Counted from the first letter of the stretch, positions 40,642-49,807 are shown. The stretch is DNA of 61,979 nt from Tropicimonas isoalkanivorans (GCF_900112335.1 NZ_FOLG01000019.1:1-61979); one strand, 5' to 3'. Numbers and translations: made by a program. Notes: generated by a model from the letters alone, not told the origin.

Positions 40642-41849
40642 CGGACATGTTCGGGGCGCAGCAGATCGCTGCTTCGGGGGAGGTGGTCACGGGCCGTCGT
40701 TTCAGGATTACTGTCGTCGCTGCGTGCCCCTTTCCGGCGCGCAGGGGCACGCCCATTCGCGTGGAGCGTCTGACCGACGCGTTCCAGGCCTTAGGGAACG
40801 ATGTGGAACTGGTGACATATCACATCGGAGAGGCGGACTATCCGATGGACTTCCCGATCCACAGGACGTTTGGCAGGCTCGATAAGGGAACTCTCACGCC
40901 GGGACCGAAACCGGCGAAGCTGCTGTGGTATGATCCGTCACTGGTGAGGCTTTTGCGCCGGCGCCTGCGGGAGCGAACGCCGGAAGTCATTTACGCCCAC
41001 CATTTCGAGGGGCTGCTCGTTGCTCTGGCCGCGCGCGGCCGTCGCCCCATTCCCATAATCTACGACGCTCATACGATGTTGGCGAGCGAACTGCCGACCT
41101 ACCAATCCGGTCCGCTGAAGGCCGCGTCGCGTCGCTTGGGCTCATACCTCGACCGGGCCATACCGGCCCGCGCCGAACACGTGGTGACGGTAACGGAAGA
41201 TATTCGAAGCGCGCTGATCGAGCGTCACGGATTCGATCCGAATGGCGTTTCCGTCGCGATGAATGGCGTCGAGGTCGAGGCGTTCACGCCGATCGTCAGG
41301 AACGCGGTTGAGCCTTACACGGTCGTCTACACCGGCACCTTGTCCCAGTATCAGGGCTTCGACGATCTGTTGAAGTCGGTCTTCATCGCGATCCGAACCT
41401 GCCCGCAGCTCAGGCTCAAGGTGTATACGAACGCTGATTTCGGGCCTTTGGGCCGGCAGGCCGAAGCGCTCGGCATACGGGGAGCCATCGACGTCGAACC
41501 CGATACTTTCGAAGATCTACCGAACCGACTCGCCCGCGGGGCAATCGCCGTCCTGCCGCGTTCGGTTTGCGACGGAATTCCCCAGAAGCTGCTCAATTAC
41601 ATGGCCGCCGGGATGCCCATTGTCGCATACCGAGGCTCCGCAAAAGTGCTTGAACACGAGAAGACCGGCTTGATCGTCGAGAACGGAGATTTGGAGGGGT
41701 TCGCACAGAGCATGCTGCGATTGGTGGAAGATCCGGTGGCGTCGGAAAAACTCGGTGTCAAAGCGCGCAGCAAGGTCCTCGGTTCGATGAATTGGCAGAC
41801 TGCGGCGAGTACGTGTCAGGCGATCTTCGAACGTCTCGTCCCCAAATAA
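40638..41849 (+). CDS. glycosyltransferase family 4 (GT-B)
   Basis: A 403-residue GT-B glycosyltransferase. The N-terminal half has CPFPARRGTPIRVERLTDAFQALGNDVELVTYH, a glycine-containing acceptor-site loop; the C-terminal half has VVYTGTLSQYQGFDDLLKSV, AIAVLPRSVCDGIPQKLLNYMAAGMPIVAYRG and VENGDLEGFAQSM, typical of retaining family 4 enzymes that use nucleotide sugars. It starts at ATG 40638 overlapping the previous stop as ATGA. It ends about 105 bases before tRNA-Gly and is the last gene of the surface glycan block. Confidence 0.88.
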   Translation: MTDMFGAQQIAASGEVVTGRRFRITVVAACPFPARRGTPIRVERLTDAFQALGNDVELVTYHIGEADYPMDFPIHRTFGRLDKGTLTPGPKPAKLLWYDPSLVRLLRRRLRERTPEVIYAHHFEGLLVALAARGRRPIPIIYDAHTMLASELPTYQSGPLKAASRRLGSYLDRAIPARAEHVVTVTEDIRSALIERHGFDPNGVSVAMNGVEVEAFTPIVRNAVEPYTVVYTGTLSQYQGFDDLLKSVFIAIRTCPQLRLKVYTNADFGPLGRQAEALGIRGAIDVEPDTFEDLPNRLARGAIAVLPRSVCDGIPQKLLNYMAAGMPIVAYRGSAKVLEHEKTGLIVENGDLEGFAQSMLRLVEDPVASEKLGVKARSKVLGSMNWQTAASTCQAIFERLVPK

Positions 41850-41915
41850 GGTAGGGGCGTGGCCACGCGGCCCCGGCGGAAAAGAGCGTTTCACCGGGCC
41901 CCAATGCAATCCATG

Positions 41916-41944
41916 TTGACGACCGGGGAGCCTTCGACTAATCC
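41916..41944 (+). promoter_or_regulatory. predicted promoter of tRNA-Gly
   Basis: TTGACG at 41916-41921 and TAATCC at 41939-41944 with a 17-base spacer lie just upstream of the tRNA, placing the start of transcription near 41951. Confidence 0.55.
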
Positions 41945-41954
41945 GATCTCCACT

Positions 41955-42028
41955 GCGGGTATAGCTTAATGGTAAAGCCCCTGCCTTCCAAGCAGGCTAT
42001 GTCGGTTCGATTCCGTCTACCCGCTCCA
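41955..42028 (+). tRNA. tRNA-Gly (anticodon TCC)
   Basis: A 74-base tRNA with acceptor GCGGGTA pairing with TACCCGC, discriminator T, and an encoded CCA at 42026-42028. The anticodon arm CCTGC-CTTCCAA-GCAGG carries TCC, which reads glycine GGA/GGG codons. The T loop GGTTCGATTCC is normal. It lies directly after the surface glycan cluster; tRNA genes are common integration sites, but no attachment-site repeat was found. Confidence 0.95.
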
Positions 42029-42171
42029 TCGGGCCCTTTAAGACAGTTTCCTGCGGGTCCTTTTCGATCCCGAAGTCTGAGACTCCACGTGCCGCAGGGC
42101 GCCGTCCTTCAAGGCGAGAGTTCAGACAGGGTGCGCGTCCGGCCTGCACGCAACCTCAAGGGCGGTTCGGA

Positions 42172-42585
42172 TTAACCATCGACGCGCCGCGTTGCATCTT
42201 CGGCATACCGATGGGCGAGGACCCAGCTTTTCATTGCATCCATGACACCGACTTCGTCCGCGATCAGATAGCGCGACACTTCACCGAACTCTGACGGCCC
42301 ACCGTATGCGTCCACCGCGTCGGTGTAGGCATCGAGGCGGTCCACCAGCGCAGTGGCTGACCGGACGAAATCCGTGTCTTCGGACATGGCCTTCTCCGAC
42401 ATTGCCGCGTCACAAGCCTGCGCCATCAAATCGAAGAAGCGCTGCAGGTCGGTTGCGGCTTCTGCTTCGGCGTCCAGCCGCGCGCAGGGGCCGTCCTGCG
42501 CCAATGCCGGCACGGTCCCCAACAGTGTCGCGACGGTTGCTATCATTCGGATGGGCGGTGCACCGCGCCAGAACGCTGAAAACAT
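42172..42585 (-). CDS. small secreted protein of unknown function
   Basis: A 137-residue protein with a signal peptide (residues 1-29, ending around GTVPALAQ). The mature part is helical and acidic (ARLDAEAEAATDLQRFFDLMAQACDAAM, DRLDAYTDAVDAYGG) with two Cys. I do not recognise the family. The ATG at 42585 has GGGGAC about 8 bases upstream; the frame stays open further upstream but without a plausible start. Confidence 0.6.
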   Translation of the reverse strand: MFSAFWRGAPPIRMIATVATLLGTVPALAQDGPCARLDAEAEAATDLQRFFDLMAQACDAAMSEKAMSEDTDFVRSATALVDRLDAYTDAVDAYGGPSEFGEVSRYLIADEVGVMDAMKSWVLAHRYAEDATRRVDG

Positions 42586-42998
42586 GAGCTGTCCCCTATG
42601 TCTTTTTTGTTCAAGCCGATCCGGAGGCGGGGCGCTGCATCGGACTGTGGCGTCCACCGCGACGCCCATTTTCGCGAACCGGCAGTTTGTTCCAATATTT
42701 TTACCCGGCAGAGTTGTTTCTCTCGGAGCGTTGCATGCGCTCACAGTCGTAAAAACCGACCGTGTGGGCGTGCTGCCGCACATTTGGAACGTTTGCGGGG
42801 CAATCGCTGCAGAAATGCGCGCCAGTCATGTGTGCGGATGGTCACTCGGATGGGCGTCGCCGTTCGCCCGAAGCCCCGCTTGCGGACGACCTCGTGCGGC
42901 TGGCCAGACGAAAGAGACCGCCCCCTACGCGAGGGGGCAGTCTGTTTTAAGCGGATCGCCGCTTCAGGATTAAGATGCGGATCGCGAGTGCGGCACCG
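42586..42998. other. gap between secreted protein gene and deoD
   Basis: About 410 bases without a supported gene. A 183-residue plus-strand reading frame crosses it but runs into deoD on the opposite strand and has a Cys/Arg-rich composition unlike real genes here. The stretch holds the deoD terminator and presumably the promoter of the secreted protein gene. Confidence 0.5.
42915..42946 (-). terminator. terminator of deoD
   Basis: GACCGCCCCCT at 42915-42925 pairs with AGGGGGCAGTC at 42932-42942 (one mismatch) around a 6-base loop. T-rich bases flank it on both strands (TGTTTT on plus, TCTCTTTC on minus), so it could stop transcription from deoD in its own direction. Confidence 0.7.
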
Positions 42999-43703
42999 TC
43001 AGGCGAACGCCGCCTCCAACGCAATCTCGACCATGTCGGAGAAACTCGTCTCGCGATCGGCGCTCGGCAACGCCTCTCCGGTCAGAAGGTGGTCGCTGAC
43101 CGTCAGCACGGCCAGCGCGCGACGCCCATGGCGCGCGGCGACCGAATAGAGCTCTGCCGCCTCCATCTCCACCGCCAGTACCCCGTGGCGCGTGAGTTGC
43201 TCGTTCAGGTCCGGTCGTTCGTCGTAGAAGACGTCGGAAGAATAGATGCCGCCGACGTGGGCCGTCACGCCCTTCGTCTCCGCGGCGGCAGCGGCGGCAG
43301 ACAGCAGGGACCAGTCGGCGCAAGGCGCAAAGTTCAGGTCGCGAAAGATGCCGCGCGACGGCGTGGAGACGCTGGAGGCCGTCATTGCCAGAATGACATC
43401 GCGCACATTGACGGAGTCCTGCATTGCACCGGCGGACCCAATTCGGATCAGCGTGCGGGCGCCATAGTCGCGGATCAACTCATTCGCATAGATCGACAGC
43501 GACGGCATTCCCATTCCGGAACCTTGAATGGTCACACGTTGCCCGCGCCAGGTTCCGGTAAAGCCCAGCATTCCCCGGACCTCGTTCACGCAGACGGGAT
43601 CGTCCAGAAACCGGTCGGCCGCCCATTTGGCACGGTACGGGTCACCGGGCATAAGAACCGTTTCAGCGATCTCGCCGGGGGCGGCTCCAATATGTATTGT
43701 CAT
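42999..43703 (-). CDS. deoD: purine-nucleoside phosphorylase, DeoD type
   Basis: A 234-residue phosphorylase that splits purine nucleosides with phosphate into base and ribose-1-phosphate. DeoD-type signatures are [51 protein letters not shown] (phosphate site) and [16 protein letters not shown] (ribose-binding Met-Glu). Length matches the hexameric bacterial enzyme. It lies about 70 bases after the H-NS-like gene on the same strand. Confidence 0.94.
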   Translation of the reverse strand: MTIHIGAAPGEIAETVLMPGDPYRAKWAADRFLDDPVCVNEVRGMLGFTGTWRGQRVTIQGSGMGMPSLSIYANELIRDYGARTLIRIGSAGAMQDSVNVRDVILAMTASSVSTPSRGIFRDLNFAPCADWSLLSAAAAAAETKGVTAHVGGIYSSDVFYDERPDLNEQLTRHGVLAVEMEAAELYSVAARHGRRALAVLTVSDHLLTGEALPSADRETSFSDMVEIALEAAFA

Positions 43704-43770
43704 TCAGTCCTCCAAGACAAACGGGCCGCGAAGCGCGACCCGTCTAATTTCACTGGCCGTTTCGTCTCGG

Positions 43771-44109
43771 TCAGATTTCGAATGCAGCCAGGTCCGAGCC
43801 CGAGGTCTCGGCATCCTTGATCCAGGCTGGCTTGCGGCCGCGCCCGGTCCAAGTCTGCTTCGGGTTTTCGGGGTTGCGGTATTTCGGCGGATTTTTCGCC
43901 TTGCCCTTCGCGCGCCCACCTGATCTTGCTCCCGCAGCAGCGCCGCCCGTGAGTTCCTCCAGTTGGAATCCGTGAGCTTTTGCAGTCTCTTCAAGTGCCT
44001 GCAACGCTTCGCGCCGTTCTCGATCGGCGAGATCTGCCAGCGCGGTTTGCACGTCTTCGGCCAACTGCAACAATTCTTCTCGTGACATTTTTGACAGATC
44101 GGTGGACAT
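43771..44109 (-). CDS. H-NS/HvrA-family nucleoid protein
   Basis: A 112-residue protein. Residues 1-60 are a coiled-coil oligomerisation region (MSREELLQLAEDVQTALADLADRERREAL), and the end carries the H-NS DNA-binding core KYRNPENPKQTWTGRGRKPAWI. Relatives in Rhodobacter (HvrA, Spb) silence or tune A+T-rich promoters, including light and nitrogen genes. Targets here are unknown, but A+T-rich patches such as the one upstream of luxR are candidates (inference). Confidence 0.88.
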   Translation of the reverse strand: MSTDLSKMSREELLQLAEDVQTALADLADRERREALQALEETAKAHGFQLEELTGGAAAGARSGGRAKGKAKNPPKYRNPENPKQTWTGRGRKPAWIKDAETSGSDLAAFEI

Positions 44110-44208
44110 CTCGTCTCCAATTTCAAGGCTTGAGATTCCTCAAAGACATAGAAATCAGAAGAATGCAATTCGCCTGTAAGGCGAATAACCGAAACTTGTA
44201 CAAAAAGC

Positions 44209-46176
44209 CTATTGTGCTGCTATCGTCTCGGGAGCCGCCAGCGACACGATCTCGAACATGATGCGGTTCAGTTCGAAGTCTTTCGGTGTGTAGACTTTCG
44301 CGACCCCCATCCGACGCAATCTTTCGGCATCTTCTTCTGGAATGATTCCACCGACGATAACGGGGATGCTTCCCAATCCTGCGGCCCGAAGCTTTTCCAT
44401 CAGGTCGGACACCAGGGGAATGTGGCTGCCCGAGAGAATTGACAGGCCGATCACGTGCGGTGCCTCCCGTTCTGCCGCGGCCACGATTTCATCAGGCGTG
44501 AGGCGAATGCCCTCGTAATCGATGTCCATCCCGCAGTCGCGGGCGCGGAACATGATCTGTTCGGCACCATTGGAATGGCCGTCGAGGCCGGGCTTTCCCA
44601 TCAGGAATTTCAGGCGCCGACCGAGCCTGTCAGAGGCGGCATCGACGGCGGTGCGAATGTCTTCGAGGCCCTCGGTCTTGTTGGACACGGAGCGGGAGAT
44701 GCCGGTTGGACCGCGGTACTGGCCGAAAACATCTCTCATGACGCCAGCCCATTCGCCGGTCGTTACTCCGGCTTTCGCCGCCGCAATCGACGGCTCCATG
44801 ACGTTCGCGCCGGACGCGGCCGCGCTGCGCAACGCCTCCAAAGCGGCTTTCACGTCCGCGTCGTCACGCTCCGCCCGCCAGGCGTTGAGGCGGTCGACCT
44901 GGTCCTGCTCCACGGCCGGATCAATCACAAGAATGCCGCCCTCTTCATCCACCAAGGGGGAGGCTTCGCCCTCCGTCCACCGGTTGACCCCGACCACGAC
45001 CGTCTCACCGCGTTCGATATTGTTGAGCCGGTCTGCATTGGAATTCACGAGTTGCGCCTTCATGTACTCGATCGCTTCGATGGCCCCGCCCATGCCTTCA
45101 AGGTTGGCCAGTTCCGCCCGCGCGCCGGTCTTGAGCGCCTCCACCTTTGCGTCGACGGCGGGGTTGTGGTCGAAGAGATCTTCGTATTCCAGCAAGTCGG
45201 TCTCGTAAGCCATGATCTGCTGCATCCGGAGGGACCATTGCTGGTCCCACGGGCGAGGCAGGCCGAGCGCTTCGTTCCACGCGGGCAGTTGCACCGCCCG
45301 GGCGCGGGCCTTCTTGGAGAGGGTCACGGCCAACATTTCGATCAGGATGCGGTAGACGTTGTTCTCCGGTTGCTGCTCGGTCAGCCCCAGCGAATTGACC
45401 TGCACGCCATAGCGGAAGCGGCGGTACTTCGGATCTTCGACGCCGTAACGCTCGACGCAGATCTCGTCCCACAGATCGACGAAGGCGCGCATCTTGCACA
45501 TCTCTGTGACGAACCGGATCCCCGCGTTCACAAAGAAAGAGATACGGCCAACGAGTTTCGGAAAATCCTCGTCCGCGACTTTGTCCTTCAGCCCGTCGAG
45601 TACCGCCTGGGCCGTGGCGAGCGCGAAAGCGAGTTCTTGCTCCGGCGTCGCCCCCGCCTCCTGCAGGTGGTAGGAGCAGACGTTCATCGGGTTCCACTTG
45701 GGGATCTCGCGATAGCAATATTCGGCGACGTCGGTGATCAGTTTCAGCGACGGCTTCGGCGGGCAGATATAGGTGCCGCGGGAGAGGTATTCCTTGATGA
45801 TGTCGTTCTGGACGGTGCCCTGAAGCTTCGAGACATCCGCTCCCTGTTCCTCCGCGACGGCGACATAGAGCGCCAGCAGCCAGGGCGCTGTCGCGTTGAT
45901 GGTCATGGAGGTGTTCATCTGCTCCAGCGGAATCTGGTCGAACAGCGACCGCATGTCCCCGAGATGCGCGACCGGGACGCCCACCTTGCCCACCTCTCCA
46001 CGCACGAGGACGTGATCGCTGTCGTAACCGGTCTGCGTCGGCAGATCGAAAGCGACGGATAGGCCGGTCTGTCCCTTGCTCAGATTGGAACGGTAGAGCG
46101 CATTGGAGGCCTTGGCCGTCGAGTGGCCGGCGTAGGTCCGGAACAGCCAGGGGCGGTCTTTCTTGGCGGCAGTCAT
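44209..46176 (-). CDS. ecm: ethylmalonyl-CoA mutase
   Basis: A 655-residue B12-dependent mutase that turns ethylmalonyl-CoA into methylsuccinyl-CoA in the ethylmalonyl-CoA pathway. The catalytic barrel begins MTAAKKDRPWLFRTYAGHSTAKASNALYRSN-like (short form here: WLFRTYAGHSTAKASN), with the substrate region TINATAPWLLALYVAVAEEQG. The C-terminal B12 domain has KPGLDGHSNGAEQ, the base-off DxHxxG signature. Single-chain length separates it from two-subunit methylmalonyl-CoA mutases. The ATG at 46176 was chosen as the family start. It is divergent from ccr. Confidence 0.93.
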   Translation of the reverse strand: MTAAKKDRPWLFRTYAGHSTAKASNALYRSNLSKGQTGLSVAFDLPTQTGYDSDHVLVRGEVGKVGVPVAHLGDMRSLFDQIPLEQMNTSMTINATAPWLLALYVAVAEEQGADVSKLQGTVQNDIIKEYLSRGTYICPPKPSLKLITDVAEYCYREIPKWNPMNVCSYHLQEAGATPEQELAFALATAQAVLDGLKDKVADEDFPKLVGRISFFVNAGIRFVTEMCKMRAFVDLWDEICVERYGVEDPKYRRFRYGVQVNSLGLTEQQPENNVYRILIEMLAVTLSKKARARAVQLPAWNEALGLPRPWDQQWSLRMQQIMAYETDLLEYEDLFDHNPAVDAKVEALKTGARAELANLEGMGGAIEAIEYMKAQLVNSNADRLNNIERGETVVVGVNRWTEGEASPLVDEEGGILVIDPAVEQDQVDRLNAWRAERDDADVKAALEALRSAAASGANVMEPSIAAAKAGVTTGEWAGVMRDVFGQYRGPTGISRSVSNKTEGLEDIRTAVDAASDRLGRRLKFLMGKPGLDGHSNGAEQIMFRARDCGMDIDYEGIRLTPDEIVAAAEREAPHVIGLSILSGSHIPLVSDLMEKLRAAGLGSIPVIVGGIIPEEDAERLRRMGVAKVYTPKDFELNRIMFEIVSLAAPETIAAQ

Positions 46177-46471
46177 AGAGGGCCTCGCGAGTGAAGTGTT
46201 CAGCAACAAAATTCCATCTGAAGTGTCATATGGGAAACTTTGTGGCCGTGTCAATTCGCTGCGACGCGGCGCGCAGCATTGATATTGCTGCAGTTGCGTG
46301 GGAGGACCTTTGTTAAGAATTTAAGGCAATAACCACATCCCTCGGAATCCGGAGGGACATAAAGTTTCAAAAGATAATCTATGTGGATTGCAATGTTGCG
46401 CAGGCTTACGTATTGAATCCTCTGAACCGCGGTGATTCTGCAATGCGGCACAGAACTGTAGGGAGGCCCAG
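46177..46471. promoter_or_regulatory. divergent control region between ecm and ccr
   Basis: About 295 A+T-rich bases with two outward promoters expected. Visible dyads are ATTGCAAT at 46387-46394, a perfect palindrome resembling the TTTGCAAA half-sites reported for RamB/PccR-type regulators of short-chain acyl-CoA metabolism, and TCCCTC/GAGGGA at 46338-46357. Binding is inferred, not shown. Confidence 0.5.
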
Positions 46472-47755
46472 ATGGCTCTGGACGACATGACTCACGCAAC
46501 CTACGAGGCGCCGGAAAAGGACCTCTACGAGATCGGAGAGATACCGCCGATGGGCTACGTGCCGCCCAAGATGTACGCTTGGGCGATTCGGCGCGAGCGC
46601 CACGGCGAGCCCGACAAGTCCTTTCAGGTCGAGGTCGTCGACACGCCGAAGCTCGACACCCATGATGTGCTGGTTCTGGTTATGGCCGCCGGCGTGAACT
46701 ACAACGGGGTCTGGGCCGGTCTTGGCGTGCCGATTTCTCCCTTCGACGGGCACGGCGCGCCCTATCACATCGCGGGCTCCGATGCCTCGGGCATCGTGTG
46801 GGCCGTGGGTTCCAAGGTGAAGACGTGGAAGGTCGGCGACGAAGTCGTGATCCACTGCAACCAGGACGACGGCGACGACGAGGAATGCAATGGCGGCGAC
46901 CCGATGTATTCGCCCAGCCAGCGGATCTGGGGCTATGAGACGCCGGACGGCTCCTTCGCCCAGTTCACCCGTGTCCAGGCGCAGCAGCTCCTGCCGCGCC
47001 CGCAGCACCTGACCTGGGAAGAGAGCGCTTGCTACACTCTTACCCTGGCCACGGCGTACCGGATGCTCTTCGGTCACCATCCCCACGAGCTCAAGCCCGG
47101 TCAGAACGTTCTCGTCTGGGGGGCCTCCGGAGGGCTCGGCTCCTTCGCGATCCAGCTCATCAACGCGGCAGGGGGTAACGCGATCGGTGTGATTTCCGAG
47201 GAGGACAAACGCGAGTTCGTCATGGCGCTCGGCGCCAAGGGAGTCATCAACCGCAAGGATTTCAATTGCTGGGGTCAGCTTCCGAAGGTGAACACGCCGG
47301 AATATGCCGCTTGGTTCAAGGAAGTGCGCAAGTTCGGCAAGGCGATCTGGGACATTACCGGCAAGGGCAAGAATGTCGACATCGTCTTCGAGCACCCCGG
47401 CGAGGCCACGTTCCCCGTGTCGACGTTCGTTTGCAAGAAGGGCGGGATGGTCGTGATCTGCGCCGGCACGTCCGGGTTCAACTGCACCTTCGACGTGCGG
47501 TACATGTGGATGCACCAGAAGCGCCTGCAAGGCTCGCACTTCGCGCACCTCAAGCAGGCCGCCGCGGCGAACCGGCTCATGGTAGAGCGACGGATCGACC
47601 CTTGCATGTCCGAGGTCTTCCCGTGGGATGACATCCCGACGGCGCACATGAAGATGCTCCGCAACGAGCACAAGCCGGGCAACATGGCCGTTCTGGTGCA
47701 GGCGCCGACAACCGGTTTGCGCACCCTTGAGGACGCTCTTTCGGTTCGGCGCTGA
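46472..47755 (+). CDS. ccr: crotonyl-CoA carboxylase/reductase
   Basis: A 427-residue zinc-free MDR-family enzyme that reduces and carboxylates crotonyl-CoA to ethylmalonyl-CoA with NADPH and CO2. Family markers are GVNYNGVWAGLGVPISPFDGHG, the CO2-pocket region WGYETPDGSFAQF, the nucleotide loop VWGASGGLGSFAIQL, and GSHFAHLKQAAAANRL with its conserved His. Length matches known Ccr proteins. With ecm on the other side of the shared control region it defines the ethylmalonyl-CoA pathway, used in place of the glyoxylate shunt for growth on acetate and C2 units. Confidence 0.96.
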   Translation: MALDDMTHATYEAPEKDLYEIGEIPPMGYVPPKMYAWAIRRERHGEPDKSFQVEVVDTPKLDTHDVLVLVMAAGVNYNGVWAGLGVPISPFDGHGAPYHIAGSDASGIVWAVGSKVKTWKVGDEVVIHCNQDDGDDEECNGGDPMYSPSQRIWGYETPDGSFAQFTRVQAQQLLPRPQHLTWEESACYTLTLATAYRMLFGHHPHELKPGQNVLVWGASGGLGSFAIQLINAAGGNAIGVISEEDKREFVMALGAKGVINRKDFNCWGQLPKVNTPEYAAWFKEVRKFGKAIWDITGKGKNVDIVFEHPGEATFPVSTFVCKKGGMVVICAGTSGFNCTFDVRYMWMHQKRLQGSHFAHLKQAAAANRLMVERRIDPCMSEVFPWDDIPTAHMKMLRNEHKPGNMAVLVQAPTTGLRTLEDALSVRR

Positions 47756-48279
47756 GGGACGAATTGACGCAGGCGGTCTGCCCCGGTTTTCTCCGGAGAT
47801 GACCGCGATTTTGGCCCTGCCGGCGTTCCGTGGACCCATCTCGCCGGCAGGAGTGCGCAAAAAGACGTTCAATCAGCAGGATTTCGACGTCTGGCATCCT
47901 CCCGAGAAACATTCTGCCGGGTGGCGGAGTGGGTGGAGCCGCTGACCGGTTCGATTAAAAAAATAATCTTTAAAAAATAATGACTTGCGTAGGTTATGTC
48001 GCCGTGTGGGCCGGTCGACACTGTGCAAATTTTGCACGGGTTTATTCGTGCTAGGGTTGTCCTAACTTTTCGCTAATGAACCTCCGTGAGATTCTGATAT
48101 GAGTCATACGCGTATTGTGGATGTGTTGGATGACCTCGGAGCGCATGTGCCCGCGCATCATACCGGGGCTCTGCCGGAGAGGCTGAACGGCGCAAAATGT
48201 GCCGCGTGAGCGGAATGGGCGCGGGGAACGGTGACAGACCCCGCAAGACGATATTTTAGGGAGCCGAATTCGGCAGCCG
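47756..48279 (+). promoter_or_regulatory. upstream region of luxR
   Basis: About 520 bases without a convincing gene. An A+T-rich patch at 47951-47980 includes the dyad GATTA/TAATC (47952-47967), and a tra-box-like dyad lies at 48023-48037. A 36-codon frame at 48099-48209 (start MSHTRIVDVLDDLG) is possible but has a poor ribosome site. Confidence 0.5.
48023..48037 (+). promoter_or_regulatory. tra/lux-box-like palindrome upstream of luxR
   Basis: GTGCAAATTTTGCAC is a perfect 7+1+7 inverted repeat about 240 bases before the luxR start. Its half-sites GTGCA and TGCAC are the same as in the TraR box of Agrobacterium (GTGCAGATCTGCAC), with a spacer one base longer. It may be an autoregulatory LuxR operator, or a site for another dyad-binding regulator. 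Confidence 0.5.
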
Positions 48280-48993
48280 ATGCAGGAGAAGCTCGAAGCG
48301 CTTTGTGAGTTCGTCCAGGACGCCGCTGACGTGAGCGACTTGCAAACTGCGACCGAGTGCCTGCGCGATCACTACGGGGTCGCTCATATCGTTTACCATT
48401 GGGTCAACTCAAAGGGAGAACGGTTCGGCGCCGGCACCTATAGCCAGGAGTGGGTCGATCGGTATGTCGAGAAGGACTACCTCCGGATGGACCCGGTGAT
48501 TCTGGGCTGCCTTCAACGGTTCAATCCGGTCGACTGGAGGGAACTGGACTGGACGAGCCGCGCCGCCCGGGCGTTCTTGCGCGAAGCGGTGGAATATGGG
48601 GTCGGCAACCAGGGCCTCAGCATCCCGATCCGCGGTCCGGCAGGGCAGTTCGCGCTCTTCACCGCGTCCGACAATGCGAAAGACTGCGCTTGGGCGGCCT
48701 TCGTGGACGAGAACATGAGAGACCTGATGATCATCTCTCATGAATTCAACAAGAAGGCTCTGGAATTCGAACGGGGCGGGGATTCGGCCCATTCACCGAT
48801 GCTGTCACCGCGTGAACTGGCCGCGATGACATACCTCGCCAAGGGCCTCAGCCGGGCCCAAGCCGCGCAGGAGATGGACATTTCGGAGCATACCCTCAGG
48901 GTTTACATCGAAGCCGCGCGGCATAAACTCGGTGCCATGAATACCACGCACGCCGTCGCCCGTGCCCTAAGTCGCGGACTCATCGTGGTCTAA
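48280..48993 (+). CDS. LuxR-family quorum-sensing regulator
   Basis: A 237-residue regulator. Residues 1-165 are an acyl-homoserine-lactone binding domain that keeps the expected aromatic and acidic contacts (YHWVN; WVDRYVEKDYLRMDPV; the Trp in NPVDW; and GNQGLSIPIRG). Residues 175-237 are a LuxR helix-turn-helix (LSPRELAAMTYLAKGLSRAQAAQEMDISEHTLRVYIEAARHKLG). It lies 116 bases before the AHL synthase gene, so the two make a cognate pair. Confidence 0.92.
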   Translation: MQEKLEALCEFVQDAADVSDLQTATECLRDHYGVAHIVYHWVNSKGERFGAGTYSQEWVDRYVEKDYLRMDPVILGCLQRFNPVDWRELDWTSRAARAFLREAVEYGVGNQGLSIPIRGPAGQFALFTASDNAKDCAWAAFVDENMRDLMIISHEFNKKALEFERGGDSAHSPMLSPRELAAMTYLAKGLSRAQAAQEMDISEHTLRVYIEAARHKLGAMNTTHAVARALSRGLIVV

Positions 48994-49109
48994 ATGTTGA
49001 CCACAAATTAATTCTGCGCCTTTTATTCAACAAAGAGGGATCATCGTAGGACTCTGTTAACCATATGTCGCCAATCCTTTCCCTATTCGACGGAAAGGAG
49101 CCAATCGTC

Positions 49110-49754
49110 ATGCTGCGTTATGTCTACGGGAACAACCTCAATCGCTTTCCTATCCTGCGCGACTCGATGTTCGAGGATCGGGCTGAGCAATTCAGCCGCC
49201 GCCTCGGCTGGGACGTGAAAGTCAACGAAAAGGGCGAGGAACGGGATCAATACGACGTTTTGAACCCGCTATACGTCATTTGGGAGCTGGAAGACGGGTC
49301 CCATGGCGGGTCCATGCGATTTCTTCCGACGGTCGGTCGGACCATGATCAACGAGCACTTCTCCCACCTGATCGGCGGTACGAAGATCGAGTCGCCCCTG
49401 ATCTGGGAGTGCACCCGATTCTGTATCTCCCCGCGTGCGGATCGGCGTGCCGCTGCTGCGCTTGTCCTCGGGGGCGGCGAGATCATGGCGAACTTCAAGC
49501 TCTTGCACTTCTGTGGCGTCTTCGACCCGCGCATGGAACGGATCTACCGTCTCTATCACGTCGACCCGGATGTCATCGGGACTGCGGGCGAAGGCAAGGA
49601 TCGCATCGGCGTTGGCCTGTGGGAGATGAAGCCGGATGCATGGGCGCCGACCCTGAAGCGGCTCGGCATCGACCGCCACACCTCGCAGACCTGGTTCGAC
49701 CTCTCGTTCAACCGTCGTGTGCCGGATCCGATGCCGCTCGCCGCAATCGCCTGA
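49110..49754 (+). CDS. acyl-homoserine-lactone synthase, LuxI family
   Basis: A 214-residue synthase that makes an AHL from SAM and an acyl carrier. The conserved residues are in place: Arg, Phe and Trp in RDSMFEDRAEQFSRRLGWDV, Asp in RDQYDVLNPLYVI, Arg in GGSMRFLPT, and Glu/Arg in IWECTRFCISP. The ATG at 49110 has GGAAAGGAG about 10 bases upstream; an in-frame ATG at 49065 lacks one. Chain length of the product cannot be told from sequence. Confidence 0.93.
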   Translation: MLRYVYGNNLNRFPILRDSMFEDRAEQFSRRLGWDVKVNEKGEERDQYDVLNPLYVIWELEDGSHGGSMRFLPTVGRTMINEHFSHLIGGTKIESPLIWECTRFCISPRADRRAAAALVLGGGEIMANFKLLHFCGVFDPRMERIYRLYHVDPDVIGTAGEGKDRIGVGLWEMKPDAWAPTLKRLGIDRHTSQTWFDLSFNRRVPDPMPLAAIA

Positions 49755-49807
49755 CCATCGGCCTGCGGTCTCTGGAACCTTGCGGGCCCGGCCTATAGGG
49801 TCGGGCC

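Noticed and set aside
42598-43149. A 183-codon plus-strand frame in the gap before deoD.
   Set aside because: Cys/Arg-rich, overlaps deoD on the other strand, no ribosome site.
48099-48209. A 36-codon frame between the dyad and luxR.
   Set aside because: Weak ribosome site and no recognisable sequence; kept only as a note in the intergenic entry.
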